From Armatimonadetes bacterium UBA5419 (lineage in GTDB: Bacteria > Armatimonadota > UBA10988), in the NCBI GenBank assembly GCA_002409445.1, contig DHNJ01000320.1, positions 1 through 11,140 of the forward strand: a stretch of 11,140 bases of DNA. Direction: 5' to 3'. The translations under genes and the position numbers were made by a program. Numbering within the stretch: the stretch's first letter is position 1; each line of letters opens with the position of its first letter. The notes under the pieces are model-generated. The model saw only the letters and a list, made by a program, of their open reading frames with translations, ran no database searches and had not been told where the DNA came from. Positions 4,915-11,140 of the stretch are shown in pieces.

Positions 4915-6767
4915 GAGCCCAGGAACTCGGTCAGGTCGGCGATCTCCGCGGGGCTGAGGTGGCTGGTCTTGCCGTGCCGGTCGTCGGGGTTACAGGTCGT
5001 GAGGACGTCTTGGATCGTCGCCGCGCGCCCGTCGTGGAGGTACGGCGCGGTGCGCCAGAGTTCGATCAGCGTCGGCGTATCGAACGGCAGCCCCTCATCC
5101 TGGCCCAGGCCCATGCCCATCTCGTACTGCTGCAGGTCGGTGTAGAGCTCGCCCGAGTGGCAACTGAGGCAGCCGGTCTCATCGGACTCGAAGATGACCT
5201 TGCCGCGCTGGGCGCTGGCGGTCAGTTTGCCATCGACCAGCAGCGGGCTGCCGGGCGAGGGCATGTTCTGCAGGTACTCGTCGATCGCTTCGTAGTCTTC
5301 CTCGGGCCGCACAGCGAACTGGATGACGCGGACGCCCGCGCGGACCGCCGCGGCGATCGACTCGCGGACGCCGAGAGCCATCGCCGGCGGCGTGCGGAAG
5401 GTCAGGTACATGCTCTTGGTGTTCTTCGGGTTACCGATGCCGTCGTTGAGCAGGTCCCAGTTGAGCCCGTCCGCGCGGGTACCGGGATGGCAGCTGAGGC
5501 AGCTCTGCCAGTTCTGGAAGCAGAGTGAGCCGTCCGCGAAGTTCATCTCGCCGCGGCGGTACTTGCTCAGCGGCGCCTTGTTGCGCAGGTCGGTCAGGGT
5601 CACCTGGCCCGAGCCCAGCTCGACGACCGCAATCTGATCGGAGAAGTAGCCGGCGGCAAACGCGCGGCCGGCGACGACCTGCAGCGCGCGCGGGCCGTTC
5701 AGGCCGAGGTCGATGCGCTGGCGCATGCCGAGCAGGAAGGTCAGGTCCTCGCTGATGCCGTCGGTCTCGTACTGCCGGGCGTCCGCGGGCAGGTCGGCGA
5801 CGCGGGCCTCGAAGTCGGCGCGGACCTGGTCGATCTTGGCGCGCAGGGCGCGCGCGTCGATGACCGAGACCTCGTGGGTGCCGGCGGAGGCGACGACGAC
5901 GGTCTGGCTGTTCGGCGTCACGCCGACCGCCCACGGGTTGGCCGCGCCGCGGTCGACATCGTCGAGCAGGACGGTCGCGACGTGGGTGTCGGTGGCGGGG
6001 TCGATCACCGAGATAGCGTTGGTGTTCATCCAGCCGCGCTCGAGCTGGGTCGTGGGCAGGTGGTAGCGGCTCAGCAGGTGGACCGCGTAGACGGCCTCAC
6101 CGTTGGGCGCGGCGGCGATGCCGAGCACCGACTGGCTGCCGTCGGGCAGGCGGATGGTCGAGCGGGTCTCGCCGCTGGCGGTGTCGAGCACGCTGATCTG
6201 GGCCGAGACAATCGGCCCGTTGGAGGCGTCGACGGGCAGGAGGTTGGCCACGTAGAGCTTGCCGCCATCGGCGGAGACCGCGGCGTCGACGGGCTGGCGG
6301 AGGACCGGCGTGCGCCACAGCTCCTCGCCGCTAGCGACGTCGAAGGCGGTCACGTCGCCGGCCCACTGGCTGAGCACGAAGAGGCGCGCGCCATCGGCGG
6401 AGAAGCGCGGCGCGCAGGCGCCCAAGGGCACCCGCATGGTGCGGCCGGCTTCGAGGCCGTCGGCGCTGTACAAGGTGACGTTGGTCCCGCCCCAGGTCGC
6501 CGCGACGGTCGCGCCGTCGGGGCTGAGGGCCAGGCCGGTGGCGTTGCCGCGCAGCCGCGCGACGGCCAGCTCGTGCCCGTCGGTCTGCAGGTGGACCAGC
6601 CGCTGCCCCTCGTACTCGGCGAGCAGCAGCGTGCCGTCAGCCTTGACCGCGATCGCCGTGGGCGCGTGCGCGAAACCTTGCTGCGCATCGAGCCGACCGC
6701 CCGAACCAAAGACCACCAGGAGGCCGATGACCCCCGCCGTGAAAACCGCCAAACGCGTCCGCTTCAT
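4908..6767 (-). CDS. Secreted YVTN beta-propeller / di-haem cytochrome c (MauG/CcP-like) fusion
   Basis: From the chosen start the protein is 619 residues, with an Sec-type signal peptide (MKRTRLAVFTAGV... to about LDA-QQ). Residues about 30-300 and 360-395 hold repeated propeller motifs (LSPDGATVAATWGG, SADGGKLYVANL, APNGEAVYAVHLL, TPNSQTVVVASAG). A charged helical insertion lies between blades (about 305-350). The C-terminal part has two CLSCH haem-c sites (423-427 and 533-537), CFQNWQSCLSCHPGTRADG, and TPTLIELWRTAPYLHDGRA (564-582), typical of MauG/bacterial cytochrome c peroxidase relatives. The role is probably periplasmic or extracellular redox chemistry, with the partner unknown. An upstream in-frame ATG at 6797 exists, but GAGG nine bases before the ATG at 6767, plus a proper signal peptide directly after it, favours 6767. 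The chorismatase-like gene follows by 26 bp. Confidence 0.9.
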   Translation of the reverse strand: MKRTRLAVFTAGVIGLLVVFGSGGRLDAQQGFAHAPTAIAVKADGTLLLAEYEGQRLVHLQTDGHELAVARLRGNATGLALSPDGATVAATWGGTNVTLYSADGLEAGRTMRVPLGACAPRFSADGARLFVLSQWAGDVTAFDVASGEELWRTPVLRQPVDAAVSADGGKLYVANLLPVDASNGPIVSAQISVLDTASGETRSTIRLPDGSQSVLGIAAAPNGEAVYAVHLLSRYHLPTTQLERGWMNTNAISVIDPATDTHVATVLLDDVDRGAANPWAVGVTPNSQTVVVASAGTHEVSVIDARALRAKIDQVRADFEARVADLPADARQYETDGISEDLTFLLGMRQRIDLGLNGPRALQVVAGRAFAAGYFSDQIAVVELGSGQVTLTDLRNKAPLSKYRRGEMNFADGSLCFQNWQSCLSCHPGTRADGLNWDLLNDGIGNPKNTKSMYLTFRTPPAMALGVRESIAAAVRAGVRVIQFAVRPEEDYEAIDEYLQNMPSPGSPLLVDGKLTASAQRGKVIFESDETGCLSCHSGELYTDLQQYEMGMGLGQDEGLPFDTPTLIELWRTAPYLHDGRAATIQDVLTTCNPDDRHGKTSHLSPAEIADLTEFLGSL

Positions 6768-6851
6768 TGGGACCATCCTCAGGGCAAGCCCATCCATAGG
6801 TTGCCGCTACACGCAATTGGCCACGAATCGGCGGATGCCTTCTCGGCGCCC

Positions 6852-6888
6852 AAAACGACGGACCGCCAGCCGAGCGGCGGCGGTCCGT
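6852..6888 (-). terminator. Intrinsic terminator of the prepilin-like gene
   Basis: A perfect 10-bp inverted repeat, ACGGACCGCC (6858-6867) with GGCGGTCCGT (6879-6888) and an 11-base loop, begins 25 bases beyond the prepilin stop. Read on the minus strand it is followed by CGTTTTG, a short T-run. The position and stem strength fit a Rho-independent terminator separating this gene from the cytochrome gene downstream. The T-tract is short, so termination may be incomplete. Confidence 0.65.
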
Positions 6889-6913
6889 GGTGCACGCTAA
6901 GGTTGGCTGGGGC

Positions 6914-7645
6914 TTACCAGCAGCTACCCGCCGGGGCGACCCAGCCCGCGGGCGGGCCGTCTTCCTGCACGGTGTACATGGACGGGTCGGTCGAGCCGCG
7001 GGTGATCGACTTGACGTGGCCGTCGCAGTAGAGGACGTTGGCGCGGTCGGTGTGGCGGAACTGCGTGCTGTTCCACTCGTCGATGTGGCGGCTGGTCCAG
7101 AACTCGTTGTTGACCGAGTCCATGACCGCGATCGTGCCCGCCGGATTGACCACCTCGGCCATCGCCGTACCCAGCACGTGCGGGCCGCGCTTGCCGCTGC
7201 CGTCCCAAGCCGAGGTCGAGCCGAGCCAGGTGTTGAGCTGGTTGATGCCGTAGCTGGTCACCAACTGGCCGTTCTCGATGTTGATGTTGGCCGTCGAACA
7301 CCAGCTCGTATCGACCCCACCGCGCGAGACGCCGCTGGGGCACTTGAAGATGTCGGTGCTCTTGATGTAAGGCTGGCAGAAGGTCACCCAGAAGACCGAG
7401 CCGGCGTTGTGGCCATCGAAGGCCGGCCAGCTGAGGAAGGCCGGGGTCATCATCTCGTCCCAGTCCTGGCTGTACTGGGCCAGGGCCAGGCCGAATTGCT
7501 TGAGGTTGCTCGTGCAACTGGCCTGCCGCGCCTTCTCGCGCGCCTTGGCGAAAACGGGGAAGAGGATCGCCGCGAGGATCGCAATGATCGCGATGACCAC
7601 GAGCAACTCGATCAGCGTGAAGCCTCGCCGGGTCCGATTAGTCAT
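6914..7645 (-). CDS. DUF1559 prepilin-like protein (type IV pilin N-terminal methylation, H-x9-DG)
   Basis: The 243-residue protein starts with a type III signal sequence. Cleavage is expected after Gly8 in MTNRTRRG, leaving FTLIELLVVIAIIAILAAIL with Phe at +1 and Glu at +5, for processing by prepilin peptidase. The helix continues into FPVFAKAREKARQ and SNLKQ, followed by a DUF1559 globular domain with the H-x9-DG signature (His198, Asp208-Gly209) and paired-cysteine candidates (Cys90, Cys102, Cys116, Cys207). Such proteins are believed to be minor pilins or pseudopilins of type II secretion-like machines, often present in many copies in Armatimonadota and Planctomycetes. The start was chosen at 7645 because CGGAG lies seven bases upstream and the leader is canonical; the longer frame to 7705 adds an atypical N-terminus. 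No secretion genes are adjacent, so it is an orphan copy with its own promoter and terminator. Confidence 0.93.
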   Translation of the reverse strand: MTNRTRRGFTLIELLVVIAIIAILAAILFPVFAKAREKARQASCTSNLKQFGLALAQYSQDWDEMMTPAFLSWPAFDGHNAGSVFWVTFCQPYIKSTDIFKCPSGVSRGGVDTSWCSTANINIENGQLVTSYGINQLNTWLGSTSAWDGSGKRGPHVLGTAMAEVVNPAGTIAVMDSVNNEFWTSRHIDEWNSTQFRHTDRANVLYCDGHVKSITRGSTDPSMYTVQEDGPPAGWVAPAGSCW

Positions 7646-7707
7646 GTGTTCACTCCGGCTGCGAAGAAACGTCAGGACGGTCAGCCCACCCTGTCGCAGC
7701 TGCAACC

Positions 7708-7713
7708 ATTATA
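7708..7713 (-). promoter_or_regulatory. TATAAT -10 box for the prepilin-like gene
   Basis: A perfect TATAAT occurs on the minus strand in an AT-poor genome, 62 bases before the ATG at 7645, giving a predicted leader of about 55 bases. The -35 region is weak (CTTTCA, 18-base spacing), so an activator or an alternative contact may be needed. This placement also puts the transcript start close to the ATG of the longer reading frame (7705), supporting the shorter start. Confidence 0.6.
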
Positions 7714-7831
7714 CCCAATCGCGGCCGTTGATGAAAGCGTTGAACCTCCGTTGTGGTGGCTCCTATCGGAGCGCCGGCTTAGATCCGACGTTAACTCAAT
7801 CTTGTTTCGGCCTGCGGCCGAGTCTGAGGAT

Positions 7832-7849
7832 GCGGACAGGAATGTCCGC
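7832..7849. repeat. 7-bp stem-loop with GGAA (GNRA) tetraloop
   Basis: GCGGACA (7832-7838) and TGTCCGC (7843-7849) pair perfectly around GGAA. A GNRA loop on the plus-strand transcript is a stable RNA motif. It lies ten bases after another stem-loop (7807-7821), upstream of the DinB-like gene. No T-run follows, so it is not a typical terminator. Confidence 0.5.
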
Positions 7850-7887
7850 GGTCCCAGTTAGCGTGGCCGGCGGCGTCGGCCGGCGTG

Positions 7888-7916
7888 TTGACGGCGGGGT
7901 GGGGAATCGGTAGGGT
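7888..7916 (+). promoter_or_regulatory. Candidate promoter of the DinB-like gene
   Basis: TTGACG (five of six matches to the -35 consensus) is followed after exactly 17 bases by TAGGGT, a weak -10 hexamer of the GC-rich type. Transcription would start near 7923, downstream of the possible ATG at 7917, which favours the start at 7956 with a leader of about 33 bases. Confidence 0.4.
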
Positions 7917-7955
7917 ATGGTTGCGGCGCCCTTCGTGGGTGCCGGGAGCAAGGGT

Positions 7956-8456
7956 ATGACCCGAGAGCAACTACTCAGCTTGTGGCAGCCGTCGCTCGCC
8001 GCGCTCGAGCGCGCGTTCGCGGTGTTGCCGGACGAGCCGGATAATATCGATACGCCGTTGTGGAGTGGGACGTTCGAGACCCCGCAGGGCGAGAAGCAGG
8101 AGCAGGCGCTGACCCTGCGGCAGCTGCTGGCGCACCTGGTGGTCTCGGCCTATGAGGTGCCGTTGGGGCTGAGCGGCTTTGGCCAGATGTCGCAGGTCGG
8201 GCAGCTGCAGCCGGTGTTGCGGCAGAAGAGCGTGCCGGAGCTGCGCGCTGAGCTGGCTGACCGCGTGGCGCGGATGATCGAGTTTCTCAACGGGCTGGAT
8301 GAGGCCGAGCTGAACGTAACGCGCGAGTTGCACGGCGGCACCCGCAATGTGGGTGAGGCGCTGGGGCGCGCGGCGCTGCATCTGGTCCACCACAAGGGCC
8401 AATTGTCGATCTACGTGCGGCTGGCCGGCGGCCGACCGGGCATGTTCCTGGGCTGA
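7956..8456 (+). CDS. DinB/YfiT-like four-helix metalloprotein
   Basis: The 166-residue, mainly helical protein matches the DinB superfamily, whose four-helix bundles bind a metal (often Zn or Ni) through three histidines and include thiol-dependent transferases. Candidate ligands are His60 in LLAHLVVSAYEV and His142 and His146 in LHLVHHKGQLSIYVRLAGG, the usual C-terminal H-x3-H signature. No specific substrate can be assigned; general annotations in this family are damage-inducible DinB or DUF664/DUF1572-type. GGGAG seven bases before the ATG at 7956 supports this start; an in-frame ATG at 7917 would add 13 residues without family support. A Trm112-like gene follows after 14 bp and is probably co-transcribed. 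Confidence 0.82.
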   Translation: MTREQLLSLWQPSLAALERAFAVLPDEPDNIDTPLWSGTFETPQGEKQEQALTLRQLLAHLVVSAYEVPLGLSGFGQMSQVGQLQPVLRQKSVPELRAELADRVARMIEFLNGLDEAELNVTRELHGGTRNVGEALGRAALHLVHHKGQLSIYVRLAGGRPGMFLG

Positions 8457-8470
8457 GTGGGAGAAGCGAC

Positions 8471-8731
8471 ATGGCGCTCGATGACTTGCTGCTCGAGGTG
8501 TTGCGCTGTCCCGAGACGCGCGCGACGCTGACCCTGGCCGACGAGGCCTTGCTGGCCCGCCTGAACGCGGCGATCGCCGCGGGCACGCTGCGCAATCGCG
8601 GCGGCGAGACCGTCAGCGAGCCGATCGACGGCGCGCTGGTCCGCGAGCCGGGCGACATCGCCTATCCCATCCGCGACGAGATCCCCGAGATGCTGATCGA
8701 CTCCGGCCTGCCGCTGGGTCAGCTCGGCTAG
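8471..8731 (+). CDS. Trm112-like small protein (UPF0434/YcaR-related)
   Basis: The 86-residue protein has the start and end typical of bacterial Trm112-like proteins: LLEVLRCPETRATLTL (7-22) and AYPIRDEIPEMLIDSGLPL (64-82). Eukaryotic and archaeal Trm112 activates methyltransferases; the role of the short bacterial members is unclear. Only one cysteine (Cys13) is present, so the four-cysteine zinc site of some relatives is missing. The middle (about 23-60) is longer than in the roughly 60-residue YcaR type. GGAG lies seven bases before the ATG. It is tightly linked to the DinB-like gene upstream and 30 bp before moxR. Confidence 0.77.
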   Translation: MALDDLLLEVLRCPETRATLTLADEALLARLNAAIAAGTLRNRGGETVSEPIDGALVREPGDIAYPIRDEIPEMLIDSGLPLGQLG

Positions 8732-8761
8732 ACCCACCCGCGCGAAAGGCCGGCCCGCCCC

Positions 8762-9744
<983 letters not shown>

Positions 9745-9748
<4 letters not shown>

Positions 9749-10680
9749 GCCGCGCGGACGACAACGGTGCGCCCGAGACCCCGCAGCAGATGTGGCGGCG
9801 CATCCGTCGCCTCGAGATCACCGCGCGGCGGCTGGTCGCCGAGCAGTTCGCCGGCAGCTACCACAGCGTCTTCAAGGGCGCCGGCCTGCAGTTCGAGCAG
9901 ATCCGCGAGTACGCCCCCGGCGACGACCCGCGGCTGATCGACCACAACGCCACCGCGCGGCTGGGCAAGCCGTTCGTCAAGCTGTTTGTCGAGGAACGCC
10001 AGCTGCAGGTCATGCTGCTGGTCGATATGTCCGCCTCGCTGCGGTTCGGCACCGTCGGCCGGCTCAAGCGGCAGCTGGCCGCCGAGTTCGCCGCGGCGAT
10101 CTCCTTCGCCGCCCTGGCCAACAACGACAAGGTCGGCCTGGCCCTCTGCGCCGAGACCGTCGAACGGGTTCTGCCGCCGCACCGTGGCCGGCGGCACATC
10201 CTGACGCTGCTGCACGAGCTGCTCAACTTCGAGCCGAGCACGCCGGGCACGCGGCTGGAGGTCGGGCTCGAGAAGGTCGGCCGGCAGATGCGTCGGCGGG
10301 GCGTGATCTTCGTCGTTTCCGACTTCCTGGGCGGGCTGAACGAAGCGACCGTGCGGCAGATGCGTTGGATCGGACGGCGGCACGATCTGATCGCCGTGAG
10401 CGTGCTCGACCCGGCCGAGAGCCACCCCGAACGGCTGCCGGCGACGGGGTTGTGGCGCTTCGAGGAGCCGGAGACGGGACGGCAGCGGGTCGTCGACCTG
10501 GCCTGGCCCCCGGCGCGGCGGGCGCTGATCGCGCGCACGCACCGTTGGCGCGACGAGTTGGCCGAGTCGCTGCGGCGGGCCGAGGTCGAGCGGATCGCGC
10601 TGTCGACCGAGGGCAGCCTGGTGCCCGCGCTGCTGGGCTTCTTCAATCGCCGCACGCGGCATATGCGACAGGGAGTGTGA
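9745..10680 (+). CDS. DUF58 domain protein (VWA-like), MoxR partner
   Basis: The 311-residue protein has the DUF58 core: FEQIREYAPGDDPRLIDHNATAR (from about 50) and a VWA-type domain with a DxSxS metal-site motif DMSAS (94-98) and the later FVVSDFLGG strand. DUF58 proteins accompany MoxR ATPases in nearly all bacteria having them and are presumed to be their partners in envelope or complex assembly. Two points stand out. The usual IDW of the DUF58 motif is IDH here (His67). There is also no obvious N-terminal transmembrane pair, so this is the short soluble type. It overlaps moxR by four bases and its stop overlaps the next start (TGATG). Confidence 0.93.
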
Positions 10681-11140
10681 TGGGTCGAGGGGCTTGGCGT
10701 TGGGGTTTGCTGGCGGTGCTCGCCGCGCTGCCCCTGGCCGCCCAGTCGGTGACCATCGAGGTCACCGCGGTGCCCGCCGACTGCGTGGTCGGCCAGAGCG
10801 TGGCCTTCGAGGCGGTCGTCACGAGCCCCGGCACGACGACCAGCGGCCTGGCCGTCGACGACCCGGGCTTCCGCGGCGGCACGGTCCTGCCCGCGGGCCA
10901 GCCGACGCGCACGGTCAGCGGCGGCCAGACCGTCAGTACCTACCGCTGGCAGCTGATCCCCGACCAGACCGGCGACCTGCTGGTCGACCCAGTGCGCGTG
11001 ACCTGGGTCGACCCGTTCAGCGGGCAGCGCGAGGTGAGCCGCTCGGCGCGGGTCTCGCTGCGGGTCCGCGCGGCGCCGGCCGACGACGACGTGCTGCGCG
11101 GCCCGAAGGCGCCGGTGCCGCTGCCGACGAGCCCGGTGGG
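10680..11140 (+). CDS. BatD-like secreted protein, N-terminal part (3' end outside window)
   Basis: The open frame from ATG 10680 runs to the window end without a stop (153 codons). It begins with a signal peptide (MGRGAWRWGLLAVLAALPLAAQ), then a beta-rich stretch: VTIEVTAVPADCVVGQSVAFEAVV, a central TYRWQLIPDQTGDLLVDPVRVTW, and a proline-rich linker (GPKAPVPLP). This matches the layout of BatD/oxygen-tolerance proteins, in which Ig-like domains precede a transmembrane helix. The domain VGQSVAFEA...LIPDQTGDLLVDPVRV fits the BatD pattern of a strand following the vGe motif and a later P...G...i.P. The start overlaps the DUF58 stop, and the position after moxR-DUF58 is the usual place for Bat genes. 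Only about 150 residues are visible, so the family call is moderate. Confidence 0.65.
   Translation, partial: MGRGAWRWGLLAVLAALPLAAQSVTIEVTAVPADCVVGQSVAFEAVVTSPGTTTSGLAVDDPGFRGGTVLPAGQPTRTVSGGQTVSTYRWQLIPDQTGDLLVDPVRVTWVDPFSGQREVSRSARVSLRVRAAPADDDVLRGPKAPVPLPTSPV

Larger units (their letters stand above)
7646..7955. other. Divergent intergenic region with promoters and stem-loops
   Basis: These 310 bases lie between the divergent prepilin-like and DinB-like genes. They hold a minus-strand TATAAT box near the prepilin side and a possible plus-strand promoter near the DinB-like side. Between them are inverted repeats at 7759-7772 (GCTCC/GGAGC), 7807-7821 (TCGGCC/GGCCGA), 7832-7849 (GCGGACA/TGTCCGC with a GGAA tetraloop) and 7865-7881 (GGCCG/CGGCC). 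The central part is less GC-rich than its surroundings. I see no convincing protein gene; the open frames crossing it lack family motifs and conflict with both flanking genes. A structured leader or small RNA is possible but unproven. Confidence 0.5.

Noticed and set aside
5874..7031. 385-codon plus-strand open frame opposite the propeller/cytochrome gene
   Set aside because: Antisense to clear propeller motifs and the signal peptide; composition is that of a shadow frame.
7807..7821. TCGGCC-TGC-GGCCGA as an intrinsic terminator
   Set aside because: On the plus strand the T-rich bases precede the stem instead of following it, and on the minus strand A residues follow. It is kept only as part of the structured region.
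7407..7913. Plus-strand open frame running from the prepilin gene into the intergenic region
   Set aside because: It overlaps the prepilin gene antisense, shows no ribosome site or motifs and ends just before the likely DinB-like promoter region.
7917..7956. Upstream ATG at 7917 as the DinB-like start
   Set aside because: The extra 13 residues show no family similarity, the ribosome site is poorly placed, and the candidate promoter would start transcription after this ATG. GGGAG before 7956 fits better.

Overview
The window is about 11 kb of very GC-rich bacterial DNA, densely packed with thirteen protein genes (the first and last cut by the window edges) and one tRNA gene. The best clue to the organism is the prepilin-like protein at 6914-7645. 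Its N-terminal helix runs into an FPVFAKAREKARQ-type segment and it ends in an H-x9-DG motif. This DUF1559 style is especially abundant in Armatimonadota and also occurs in Planctomycetes and related groups. A beta-propeller/di-haem cytochrome of a kind common in the same lineages agrees. I infer Armatimonadota or a neighbouring phylum, with moderate confidence. No insertion sequences, CRISPR arrays, phage genes or attachment sites were seen.

Layout. (1) 2-1563, plus strand: the 3' end of an aspartate dehydrogenase gene (nadX), then nadC and ndk, tightly spaced. (2) 1575-3747, minus strand: tRNA-Ser(UGA), then an aspartate-type aminotransferase, then nadE starting directly after the aminotransferase stop. 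Regions 1 and 2 converge at about 1564-1574. (3) 3817-6767, minus strand: a secreted YVTN-propeller/di-haem c-type cytochrome followed 26 bp later by a Rid-fold protein resembling chorismatases (FkbO/Hyg5/XanB2). (4) 6858-7713, minus strand: a DUF1559 prepilin-like gene with its own TATAAT box and a hairpin terminator. (5) 7646-7955: a divergent 310-bp intergenic region with several small inverted repeats. (6) 7956-11140, plus strand: a DinB-like gene and a Trm112-like gene, then a moxR - DUF58 - batD-like series continuing past the window end.

How the genes work together. Regions 1 and 2 form an NAD-biosynthesis neighbourhood. The aminotransferase can supply aspartate, NadX oxidises it to iminoaspartate (in place of the oxidase NadB), NadC makes nicotinate mononucleotide from quinolinate, and NadE amidates the dinucleotide to NAD. 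NadA and NadD are not in view. Region 6 ends in the usual MoxR/DUF58/Bat-type envelope set, in which a MoxR AAA+ ATPase is thought to act on VWA-domain partners. The propeller-cytochrome/chorismatase-like pair is the least explained part.

Most of the window is recognisable housekeeping or widespread accessory content. I do not see a clearly new multi-gene system. The most unusual details are an NDP kinase missing about ten residues of its Kpn loop, the chorismatase-like/cytochrome pair, and the structured intergenic region at 7759-7881.
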